Shown one piece after another: positions 8,501 to 16,202 of a stretch of 64,000 nt of DNA (positions are counted from its first letter, which is position 1; every line of letters starts with the position of its first letter). The notes under the pieces are model-generated. The model ran no database searches. It saw only the letters and a program-made list of their open reading frames with translations, and was not told where the DNA came from. The stretch is from Aminicenans sp964648465. GTDB lineage: Bacteria; Acidobacteriota; Aminicenantia; Aminicenantales; Aminicenantaceae. A program made the position numbers and the translations under genes. The stretch covers positions 1 through 64,000 of the forward strand of contig CAZYMU010000013.1 of NCBI GenBank assembly GCA_964648465.1. The letters are read 5' to 3'.

Positions 8501-10415
8501 TCCACTTCCTTAAAACTTTCATTGCCTCTTCTCTTAGCTTTCTGTTCCAGAAAAATTTCCTTTTGCTTAAAGGGAGCAAATAGTCATTTGCTACCATGAT
8601 CTCCTTATCTTCTACTATTTTAATATGTTCTATAAGTATTCTGTTTTTTATTCCAAATGGAGATCGAATAAAAAACATTTTTTCAAAGGCGATCTTTCTT
8701 ATATTTTCATTTTTTATTAAGATTACAAGAACCTCTCCTTTTAAAATATGATCCTTCTTTTTTAGAATGGGAAAAAGAAATTTTTCATCGAACTCTGAGA
8801 TTTTTTGCATTGCCTTCAATACTTTTGTTTTAGTGGAGTGACTGCCTAATAAAAAAATATTTTTCAAAACAACAAAGGATTTAAGAGAATCAATCATTTT
8901 GAGGCATTCAATCATTTTTTCAAGAAATCTTATGTCAGAAGTTTTTTGTTCCAGATTTATGTTGAAATAAAACAAATATTCTGGAAAAAATTTAAAGAAG
9001 CTTTGCAGTATATAGATTGTGACTTTATTTTCTGTGAATATTTTTTTTAGATAAATATTAACATCTGAGTTGCTTTTGCCAAGCTCTTCAATAAAGTATT
9101 CGAAATATAATGAAACCTCCCCTTCTAGGATACTATCCTCTATATAATCTGTAATAAATGAAATGATTTTTGAAAATATGGGCTCGGAAGATAACTGTTC
9201 TTTTTTTTGTTTCAGGACTTCAAAAAAAATTTTTAAATATTCGAAATCTTTCTCATTAATAATTGTATCTTTTTCATTAAAGATTTTTTCCAAGAGGGGT
9301 ACTGATTGGATTTTATCTGTTTCTTTTTCAAGCAGGTTTAATAGTACAAAACGGAAATTTTTCTGGACTAGAACATGGTCGAAAGTAAATTTCTTTTCAG
9401 AAGTAATATCTTTTAGGAGAGAGGCAAGTGTCTTGCGGTAGATCTCTGAAATTAATGGAGTTGATGTCCCGGAGAAAATCTCCCCTATTTTTTCTAATAA
9501 TTTTTGATTTGAATGTAAAGAAACATTTTCTTTAATCGTTTTTTTAAGAGATAATGCGATTTTTTTGTGTTTTTCTTTGTTGGCAAGTTTAGAAAATATG
9601 CTGAAATTTAAAGAATCAAATTTATCATCTTTTATTATTTCTTCTGTTAGAACAGAAGCCATATCCTCTTCTTTTAAATCGCTTATAAGGGTGCTAAGTT
9701 TGTCGAGTTTTGATTCAGGCGAAATGTTTTTTTTCATGATTAGTGATTTGGCTAAGCTTTTTCCACATTCACGAAATTTATTTTCATCATGAATTTTAAG
9801 ATGGGAAAAAAGGCTGGAAAAGTTTTCATATAGATCTTTATTTTCGATTATATCTTCTGGCGCGAATTTATAAATAACCTTTTCAAAACTATCTGTGACA
9901 TCCATGAGCTTTTGGCTGTCCTCTTTCTCCAAAGCATCACTGAGAAGATAGACCCAGATATCTTTGATTTCCTCTCCTTCACCTTTCAGGAGTTGATAGT
10001 AGTCAAACTCTTCTACTTCGATATGTGAAACTTTTTCATGTTTCAAGATGTTTCTTATTCCTCCTTGTTGCAGGATATCCTTAGAAGGAAGGTGGATTTT
10101 GGAAATTAAGCTCATTAGTTCTTCAAGTGTTATGCCAGAAATTATTTCTATGCTCTTGATTTTGCGAAGATGTAATAATTTTGCCAGCTCAACATACATT
10201 TTTTCTTTTTCCCACGATATTTTCCCTAAGAGCAGAGAATGGGAAGTAAAACTTATTTTTATAGGGCTTAAATATTTAAAGAGTATATCGATTTTGTTTT
10301 TTAGGTTTTCTACAGATGATTTTAAAGCAGGATGTTCTGTATTATAGACAGAAGCTGTCTTGAAAGATATTTTTAAACTACTTATAAAGTCTTTTGAAGC
10401 TTTTTCTTTATCCAT
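8484..10415 (-). CDS. Large alpha-helical protein of unknown function, partner of the HD-GYP gene
   Basis: 643 residues, Lys/Glu/Ile-rich and predicted mostly helical, with no recognised enzyme motif; HEAT/ARM-like repeats are possible by its helical periodicity but not proven. Its first about 115 residues (ASVYNTEHPALKS, then GITLEELMSLISKI) align by eye with the first about 110 of the following HD-GYP protein, suggesting a shared sensory or docking domain. The 17-bp overlap with the HD-GYP gene supports a complex. No signal peptide or membrane helix is seen, so it is probably cytoplasmic. No clear Shine-Dalgarno sequence precedes the ATG. Confidence 0.8.
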   Translation of the reverse strand: MDKEKASKDFISSLKISFKTASVYNTEHPALKSSVENLKNKIDILFKYLSPIKISFTSHSLLLGKISWEKEKMYVELAKLLHLRKIKSIEIISGITLEELMSLISKIHLPSKDILQQGGIRNILKHEKVSHIEVEEFDYYQLLKGEGEEIKDIWVYLLSDALEKEDSQKLMDVTDSFEKVIYKFAPEDIIENKDLYENFSSLFSHLKIHDENKFRECGKSLAKSLIMKKNISPESKLDKLSTLISDLKEEDMASVLTEEIIKDDKFDSLNFSIFSKLANKEKHKKIALSLKKTIKENVSLHSNQKLLEKIGEIFSGTSTPLISEIYRKTLASLLKDITSEKKFTFDHVLVQKNFRFVLLNLLEKETDKIQSVPLLEKIFNEKDTIINEKDFEYLKIFFEVLKQKKEQLSSEPIFSKIISFITDYIEDSILEGEVSLYFEYFIEELGKSNSDVNIYLKKIFTENKVTIYILQSFFKFFPEYLFYFNINLEQKTSDIRFLEKMIECLKMIDSLKSFVVLKNIFLLGSHSTKTKVLKAMQKISEFDEKFLFPILKKKDHILKGEVLVILIKNENIRKIAFEKMFFIRSPFGIKNRILIEHIKIVEDKEIMVANDYLLPLSKRKFFWNRKLREEAMKVLRKWNDRKS

Positions 10416-10607
10416 TCAAAAAGTTATTTTATCATAATTCAGGTTAAATTAGTTCTTTTAAAAACTTAAATAAATAAAAAGGTGCATTTTCCGATTTAGG
10501 ATGCCTCATCTCTACATCTGCTTTCTTGATTAAGAGGCTAAAAGAATCTTCTTTGATAAGTCTGTTAAGATAGAAAATAAATGATATAAAAGCTACTTGC
10601 TTGACTT

Positions 10608-11516
10608 TTACTCTTCATCGATTCTTAAAGTGACTCGATTTTTACCAAACAATTTACTGTGTTGTAGCAGTTCTTCTGTTCTTCTACTTAGCGTTGCTGT
10701 TGTATCATTTGACCGGGCAAGTGTTGCACCAATCGAAACAGTTGTTCTAAGAATTTTTGAAGTCACTATTGTGTTTGATTGAGATACAAGCAAGCAGAGC
10801 TTATTAGCAACAAAATCAAGTTTTGTTTCATCAACATTGAGAATTAATACAACGAATTTTTCTCCTGACCAACGTCCTGCAATATCAAAAAATCGAATAT
10901 TACTGGTAATCGTTTGAATTACTGTTTTCAGAAGTTTGTTTCCACTTTCACGGCCATATATTTCATTGACCGTCTGTAACTGATCTATGCTAATCAGGAT
11001 TAACCCGAACTGTAACTGATATCTTTTCATTTCATCAAGTCGAAAATTGATATGCATATCGAGATAGGACCTGTTTCCAAGTTTTGTAATAGGATCTAGC
11101 AAACCCATTCTTGCCAATTCCTTAGTTCTCTGTGGGATTATGACCCTGGGAGATGTGTCATAGAAAGAAACTGCAGCTTTAATAATATTTTTCTCATTAT
11201 CAATAATGGGAAGTACACGCATATTCACAGGTATTCTGAATCCTTCTTTATGCTGAAAATATGCCACTTTATTGCGTATTTTTCCGTCTATGAGAGTCTG
11301 CTTAACAGGACAGTTCTCTTTACAAATAGACATCTTCTGTTCATCAACCTGGATAAGGATGTTCTTTGGGCACTGTTTATTGATTATCTCGGATTCATTG
11401 AATCCTGTAATCTTTTCTGCTGCCGTATTCCATAAAGATATTTTAAGTTTGTGGTCCAAAAAAAAGACCCCGTCATGAATGTTATTTAATATGGTCTTGT
11501 AAACATTATTATCCAC
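10608..11516 (-). CDS. PAS-GGDEF protein with degenerate active site
   Basis: 302 residues starting at a GTG with AGGA five bases upstream. Residues 1-120 form a PAS domain (GVFFLDHKLKISLWN) carrying Cys49, Cys65 and Cys69 (CKENCP), a pattern seen in PAS domains that may sense redox or metals. Residues about 135-302 are a GGDEF domain beginning DPITKLGNRS. The signature GGDEF at 217-221 reads SGEKF: first Gly to Ser and the fourth-position Glu to Lys. Diguanylate cyclase activity is therefore doubtful; it may bind GTP or act as a c-di-GMP-pathway regulator. The HD-GYP gene upstream suggests the same signalling context. Confidence 0.85.
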   Translation of the reverse strand: MDNNVYKTILNNIHDGVFFLDHKLKISLWNTAAEKITGFNESEIINKQCPKNILIQVDEQKMSICKENCPVKQTLIDGKIRNKVAYFQHKEGFRIPVNMRVLPIIDNEKNIIKAAVSFYDTSPRVIIPQRTKELARMGLLDPITKLGNRSYLDMHINFRLDEMKRYQLQFGLILISIDQLQTVNEIYGRESGNKLLKTVIQTITSNIRFFDIAGRWSGEKFVVLILNVDETKLDFVANKLCLLVSQSNTIVTSKILRTTVSIGATLARSNDTTATLSRRTEELLQHSKLFGKNRVTLRIDEE

Positions 11517-11618
11517 TTATTCCTCGCTCTTGAAATATCACTCTTTTACAAAAAAAATCCCAGCTTATAAAAATATTTTTCTTTGCCTTTAAGAATTTTA
11601 TATCAGAATTATAATATT

Positions 11619-11679
11619 ATGTCAAAATCAAATTTTCATTTACCTTGATATTGACATTTTCATGACATACAGTTATAAA
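11619..11679 (+). promoter_or_regulatory. Promoter and candidate operator of the HTH-ImmA gene
   Basis: TTGACA (11651-11656), 17-bp spacer, TATAAA (11674-11679) is a near-consensus housekeeping promoter. TGACAT occurs twice 11 bp apart (11652-11657 and 11663-11668) and its inverse ATGTCA occurs at 11619-11624. Hexamers one helical turn apart overlapping the -35 box and spacer fit a binding site for the HTH protein encoded just downstream (autoregulation inferred). Confidence 0.65.
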
Positions 11680-11695
11680 ATGAGTATATTAAAAT

Positions 11696-11749
11696 TGGGT
11701 TATTCACGGATGGTTCTGAGACTTTCATGGAGAACAATGCTGAATAAGA
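11696..11749 (-). repeat. Miniature copy of the dispersed element in the leader of the HTH-ImmA gene
   Basis: Read on the minus strand: TTATTCAG, then GTTCTC-ATGAAAGTCTCAGAAC-like bases, ending GTGAATAACCCA. The inner block matches the AGTTCT...CAGAACT segment of the full copies (about 15823-15840 and 46983-47005), and the end matches their right terminal repeat. It is thus an internally deleted element of about 54 bp lying between the promoter and the ribosome-binding site of the downstream gene, in the transcribed leader. Confidence 0.65.
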
Positions 11750-11761
11750 AGGGGGAATAAA

Positions 11762-12817
11762 ATGCTAAAAAAATTGGGTGTAAAACTCAGAAGAGAAAGA
11801 GAAAAACTTGCTCTTACACAGGAAGAATTGGCAAAATCTGTCGGGCTGTCAAGCGAATTTATATCATACCTTGAAATTGGAAAAAGATCCCCCAGCCTTG
11901 AATCTATTAAGAGAATTTCTAGCTATTTAAAAAAGGATATTTCCTTTTTTTTAGAAGAAAAAGAAATGCCGTTTAGTATTCTATTCGAAGAAGTTTCTCA
12001 TAATAAGAGAGCAAGTGCTGAGTTAAAGAAGTTTAAGAAGTTTTGTGAGGACTATTTAAATATGGAGGAGCTCACTGGGCGCCATATTGAGTCGGCTCCC
12101 CTGTATTCTCAAGTTATTCCAGAAAAATTAGCCATTGAAGAAAGGCTTAGGTTGGGCCTAGGGAATGCTCCTATCCGTAATGTTTTTTCATTGCTTGAAA
12201 TGAATGGATTGCATATTTTAAGACAATCTATAACAGAGGAAGCAAAAATATCAGGCATATTTGTTTATTTTAGAGCTAATGATGTGGCTTTTACTTTAAT
12301 AAATAAAGCGCAGTCTATTGGAAATCAAGTTTTGACGGCAGTTCATGAATATTATCATTACATTAAAGATAGAAACGATGGACCTATTATAGATAATCCG
12401 GATGTTTTCGTAAATGAGTATCTTTCTCTTTACCACCCTCGGGAAAAGTTTGCACAGATATTTTCCTATCATTTCTTGATGCCACCTTCAAAAATCAAAG
12501 ATATAATTGAAAGAGATATACGCTCTAAAAAATTAAATTTCGAAGATGTTATTTATCTCAAACGTTATTTCGGTGTTAGTACTAGTGCAATGCTTTGGAG
12601 TCTTAAAGATTTGTCATATCTTTCATACTCAAAATTCAAAGAATTCCAAAAAATTGACAATATAGCATATGAAAAAAGTCTTTTTGGGGAGGCATCAGTT
12701 GAAGAACTAATATTGAAAGGAAAAACAAGAGCCATCCCATCTGATCGATATAAGAGTATGGCTGTAACAGTATACAAGAAGAAAAAAGATAAAGAAGAAA
12801 AAAGTAAAAAGGCATGA
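11762..12817 (+). CDS. HTH (Xre) regulator fused to ImmA/IrrE-type metallopeptidase (M78)
   Basis: 351 residues. Residues 7-62 are an Xre-type helix-turn-helix (LRREREKLALTQEELAKSVG then SSEFISYLEIGKRSP). Residues about 105-270 form an M78 zinc peptidase domain with HEYYH at 195-199 and a downstream VNEYLSLYHPREKFAQIFSYHFLMP-type helix that supplies the third ligand and the usual LLMP-like end. The family (ImmA of ICEBs1, IrrE of Deinococcus) cleaves repressors or controls stress regulons. A GGGGG ribosome-binding site precedes the ATG. The YfbR-like HD gene follows 96 bp later on the same strand, probably one transcript. Candidate sensor of DNA damage or phage; inferred only. Confidence 0.9.
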   Translation: MLKKLGVKLRREREKLALTQEELAKSVGLSSEFISYLEIGKRSPSLESIKRISSYLKKDISFFLEEKEMPFSILFEEVSHNKRASAELKKFKKFCEDYLNMEELTGRHIESAPLYSQVIPEKLAIEERLRLGLGNAPIRNVFSLLEMNGLHILRQSITEEAKISGIFVYFRANDVAFTLINKAQSIGNQVLTAVHEYYHYIKDRNDGPIIDNPDVFVNEYLSLYHPREKFAQIFSYHFLMPPSKIKDIIERDIRSKKLNFEDVIYLKRYFGVSTSAMLWSLKDLSYLSYSKFKEFQKIDNIAYEKSLFGEASVEELILKGKTRAIPSDRYKSMAVTVYKKKKDKEEKSKKA

Positions 12818-12913
12818 TTTAAAGCAATGATTTCGCGGAATATCATGCTGGTAAGAAGATATCATTGAAGTTGACTAATATTATTGTCAGAATTTATATA
12901 AAACAGGATTATT

Positions 12914-14107
12914 ATGATTAGAAAACCTTTTATTTTAAAAATATTTGATGCAGCAAACATGCAAAGGTGGAATGATAAGATTAGACCCGTAGAGCTTAGA
13001 GAGTTGGACAAACAAGCTCATAAAATGATTATCGCATATATTCTGGGGAAATGTGAGGAAGAAGATAAGAACAAGGATTTTGACTGGATAGAAATTATTG
13101 AAGGTGGAATTTTTGAATTCCTGCAGAGGTTGATCATTACGGATCTGAAGCCTCAGTTATTCAATAAAATAATAGAAGATCGGAATACTAATATAAAGTT
13201 AAATGAATGGGTATATAAACAAGTGAAACCACTTTTGTCTCCAATTAATCCTGATTTTCCAGAGAAACTTAAGAATTATTTTTTAGATCCTTCGGAAAAT
13301 GTGAATAAAAAAATATTAAAGGCTGCTCATGCTTATGCAACAAATTGGGAATTCCGTATTATTGAGCGTGCAAATCCACAGGGATATGAAATTTCAGAAA
13401 TAAGAAGACAACTCCAGGCGAGGCAAAAGAAATACTCTGAATTATCAGGGATGCACCGTTTAGCTCAGTATTCAAATTTAAGTAATTTTGTAGATTTATG
13501 TGGAGAGTTAAGATTTCAGGTAAGATGGAGCCATTTATACATTGTTCCAAGGACTTCTGTGCTGGGACACATGCTTATTGTTGCCATGCTTGCCTATCTT
13601 TTTTCTTTAGAAATAAAAGCATGTAAAAAGAGATGCGTCAATAACTATTTTTCAGGCCTCTTCCATGATCTTCCTGAAGTACTGACAAGGGATATTATTA
13701 ATCCTGTTAAAAGGGCTTTTGAGGGATTGAGTAATTTGATCAAAGAATATGAGAAATTAGAGATGAGAAAAAAAATATATAAATTACTCCCTGAGAAATG
13801 GCATTCAGAAATGAAGATGTTTACGGAAGATGAATTTGAGAGTTTTGTGACCAAAGATGGAGAGAGGAAATTAATAAGTTCCGGAGAAATCAGTAAGAAT
13901 TTTAATGAGGACAAATATAATCCGAAAGATGGAGAAATCGTTAGGGCGTGTGATCATCTTGCTGCTTTTACGGAAGCCTATCTTGCTACAAAAAATGGAA
14001 TTACAAGTCAAGAACTCTATAGGGCCAAATACTTATTGAGAGGACAATATAAAGACAAAATAATTTCAGGTGTGAATTTTGGTGAGATCTATGCAGATTT
14101 TGATTGA
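12914..14107 (+). CDS. YfbR-like HD-domain nucleotidase with about 200-residue N-terminal extension
   Basis: 397 residues. From about residue 200 the sequence follows the 5'-deoxynucleotidase YfbR: RW at 204-205, an HMLIVAMLA helix with His219, HDLPEVLTRD at 251-260 (YfbR HDASEVLTGD) with His251, Asp252, Glu255 and Asp260, then NPVK, and the last metal ligand Asp347 in ACDHLAAFTEA. All expected HD ligands are present, so it is likely an active metal-dependent nucleotide phosphohydrolase. The first 200 residues are not recognised and make it twice YfbR length. AGGA lies five bases before the ATG. It follows the HTH-ImmA gene; a nucleotide-depleting effector controlled by that regulator is a hypothesis. 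Confidence 0.85.
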   Translation: MIRKPFILKIFDAANMQRWNDKIRPVELRELDKQAHKMIIAYILGKCEEEDKNKDFDWIEIIEGGIFEFLQRLIITDLKPQLFNKIIEDRNTNIKLNEWVYKQVKPLLSPINPDFPEKLKNYFLDPSENVNKKILKAAHAYATNWEFRIIERANPQGYEISEIRRQLQARQKKYSELSGMHRLAQYSNLSNFVDLCGELRFQVRWSHLYIVPRTSVLGHMLIVAMLAYLFSLEIKACKKRCVNNYFSGLFHDLPEVLTRDIINPVKRAFEGLSNLIKEYEKLEMRKKIYKLLPEKWHSEMKMFTEDEFESFVTKDGERKLISSGEISKNFNEDKYNPKDGEIVRACDHLAAFTEAYLATKNGITSQELYRAKYLLRGQYKDKIISGVNFGEIYADFD

Positions 14108-14130
14108 ATTCAGAATAATAAGCTAACCTA

Positions 14131-14388
14131 TCAAGTATTGAAGAAATGAGCTCCTACACCTAATAATGCCACAAAGATAATCAAGTAAAGGGCTATGCCG
14201 ATTACTGCCCATACAAGAGAGGCTTTTGCCCAATTGGATTTGCTTTTTTTTGTGTTTGAACCAAATGCCCAAACGAATAACAATACAATATTTACAAGTG
14301 GAATAGCTGCCAGTAAAATGGTTACAAACCATTCCCCAAAGCTAACTTCCTTTAAAAGTGAGTTAGAAGTTACTTGATTTTGTTCCAT
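14131..14388 (-). CDS. Small two-helix membrane protein of unknown function
   Basis: 85 residues from the ATG at 14388, which has GGGAGGAA upstream; the longer open frame to 14514 has no ribosome-binding site and runs into the intergenic region. It has a hydrophilic N terminus, a first membrane helix (WFVTILLAAIPLVNIVLLFVWAFG), a basic loop containing NWAKASLVW, and a second helix. Similar short proteins are common in bacteria but have no known function. It is transcribed divergently from the ADP-ribosylglycohydrolase homologue with 125 bp between. Confidence 0.75.
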   Translation of the reverse strand: MEQNQVTSNSLLKEVSFGEWFVTILLAAIPLVNIVLLFVWAFGSNTKKSKSNWAKASLVWAVIGIALYLIIFVALLGVGAHFFNT

Positions 14389-14513
14389 AGGATTCCTCCC
14401 GTTCAATTTATATAGAAAATAATCCAGGATAATAAAAGCTAATTTTAATAGAATTTGCCGCAACAAGTCAAAATCCCGCTGATAAAAACGACAAAACAGA
14501 TAAAGGATTAACA

Positions 14514-15500
14514 ATGCTCAATATATATAATGGCTGTCTTCTGGGACTTGCTATTGGAGATGTGCTTGGTGCTCCGGTTGACTTTCTTAGCTATCAGGAA
14601 ATCATTAATCTATATGGAAAGAATGGCATTAAAGACTTTTATGCCTGGGGAGGATTTAATCCTGGGTCATATACGAGTAATACGCAGCTGTCGTTGGCTA
14701 CAGCTGTTGGATGTATCAGGGCATACCAGAGAATGTTAAATAAAGGATTCTGTAATTCATCTGATATTGTTTACAAAAGGTATCTTGGTTGGCTTGACTC
14801 CCAAAATAATCCGAATCAGATAAGACGTCCGGAATATACAACACTGAACTCACTGCAGAGTGGAAAAAAAGGAACCATTGAAAGTCCTGTTAATAATAGT
14901 AAAGATTGTGGCGGAGTAGTTCGTACAGCTCCAGTAGGTTTAGCTTTCCCCTCGGTCGCGGTTTTTAGAGAAGGATCTGAGTATGCTGCGACTACTCACG
15001 GACATCCTTCTGGATATCTGCCTGCAGGGTTTTTTTCGGAATTAATAGCTCATATTATTGAGGGAAAAAAATTGTTTGAAGCAGTAGAGTTTTGTATAGA
15101 TCGGCTGAAAACTTATAAAGAACATCAAGAAACAGAGGGAAAAGTACGACTTGCCATTGATTTATTTACAAGTCAATTATCAGTTGAAAATGGAATTGAA
15201 ATTATTGGGGAAGGATGGACTGGAGAAGAATCATTGGCAATAGCATTGTTTTGTTCTTTAAGACACGCTTGTGATTTTAAGAAAGGAGTTCAAGCCGCTG
15301 TTAACCATTCTGGAGATAGCAGCTCAACAGGGGCAATCACAGGAGCGATATTGGGAACATTGCTGGGTGCAGAATCTATACCCAGGAACTGGATTCTGAA
15401 ACTGGAAAATTCTTACTCTATCAGCCAAATAGCTACGGATATGTTTAAGATATTCAGAAATAATAAGAGACTGTCTTTTGAGAAATATCCAGTAGACTAA
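14514..15500 (+). CDS. ADP-ribosylglycohydrolase (DraG/ARH) homologue, probably inactive
   Basis: 328 residues, whole-length ARH fold: GCLLGLAIGDVLGAPVDF at the start, central HGHPSGY, and a C-terminal NHSGDSSSTGAI. Active ARH enzymes bind two magnesium ions through a TDDT motif near residue 55 and a DxD motif near the C terminus. Here the first reads TSNT (54-57) and the second D-S-S (268-270), so three of the metal-binding Asp are Ser or Asn. It may bind ADP-ribose without cleaving it. AAAGGA precedes the ATG. The stop is followed four bases later by a dispersed element. A macro-domain gene lies 2.3 kb away. Confidence 0.85.
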   Translation: MLNIYNGCLLGLAIGDVLGAPVDFLSYQEIINLYGKNGIKDFYAWGGFNPGSYTSNTQLSLATAVGCIRAYQRMLNKGFCNSSDIVYKRYLGWLDSQNNPNQIRRPEYTTLNSLQSGKKGTIESPVNNSKDCGGVVRTAPVGLAFPSVAVFREGSEYAATTHGHPSGYLPAGFFSELIAHIIEGKKLFEAVEFCIDRLKTYKEHQETEGKVRLAIDLFTSQLSVENGIEIIGEGWTGEESLAIALFCSLRHACDFKKGVQAAVNHSGDSSSTGAITGAILGTLLGAESIPRNWILKLENSYSISQIATDMFKIFRNNKRLSFEKYPVD

Positions 15501-15504
15501 TTCT

Positions 15505-15762
15505 CCTGGGATATTCATAAAAATTGCTGATAGAATTAATATAATACTAAATAGTTTTTATCGTTCTCTAAGAAATTCTTATAACTACGTTGACTTATAC
15601 GTTCTCTATGATAAATTTTAATTATATTATCAGCAATTTTTACCTTACAGGCGAGCCGATCTTACCGCATCTGCTTCGTTACAGCCCATTCGTGGTGAAG
15701 GACCACAACTTCATGTGCTGTGCCTCGCATCTGCAGCAAGCTTGGCTCGTGAATAACCCAGG
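15505..15762 (+). repeat. Dispersed noncoding element, internally deleted copy A (tandem with copy B)
   Basis: Starts with a degenerate left end CCTGGGATATTCAT (15505-15518), continues AAAAATTGCTGATAGA as in the copy at 46938, then jumps to the right part (TATCAGCAATTTTTACC, CAGGCGAGCCGATC, ATTCGTGGTGAAG) and ends GTGAATAACCCAGG (15749-15762). The AAAAATTGCTGATA near the left and TATCAGCAATTTTT in the middle are inverted repeats, so the RNA could fold into a long hairpin. The middle 300 bp of full copies is missing. No conserved ORF. Confidence 0.85.
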
Positions 15763-15766
15763 TCCT

Positions 15767-16199
15767 CCTGAATTATTCATAAAAATTGCTGCTACCAATA
15801 AACAATATATACCAATCTAACTCGTTCTCAATGGAAGTCTCAGAACTGCTTTATCCTATACCCTACGCTAGATAACAACTTAACAGAGTAAAGCATATGA
15901 ATTTGAGGGGATGGAGGAAGCGACATTAAAAGATTTAGCCTTTCTGAGTCGATCTTCGAGGGAACCCGCGAAGTCGGGCCTGATGGATGTGTGAGCACTG
16001 TATAATCAAAGGGGCGGTGTTAATGATGGCTCGCGGACATTGTGGTGGTGCTTAAGATAAATATGCGGAGTTCCAGCAGAGCCGAGAAGATCGTGAGTAA
16101 ATGGCGTTAAAAATCTTAGTGGAGCGCAAACATGCCCTCAAATTCATCTATTATCGGCATTCTTTACCTTACAGGCGAGCCGATCTTACTGCATCTGCT
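15767..16199 (+). repeat. Dispersed noncoding element, copy B (nearly full, right end lost)
   Basis: Begins with the consensus left terminal repeat CCTGAATTATTCAT (15767-15780) four bases after copy A ends. It contains the 80-bp core at 15888-15967 (one mismatch to 47047-47126), the GTCGGGCCTGATGG and GATGGCTCG segments, the GCGGAGTTCCAGCAGAGCCG block and the ATGGCGTTAAAAATC block also seen at the window start. It stops at GCATCTGCT, four bases before the pepD stop codon, without the right terminal repeat. Open frames across it are not shared between copies, so it is treated as noncoding. Confidence 0.88.
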
Positions 16200-16202
16200 A
16201 CA

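Noticed and set aside
14131..14514. 127-codon version of the small membrane protein
   Set aside because: The extension covers AT-rich intergenic sequence without a ribosome-binding site; the ATG at 14388 has GGGAGGAA.
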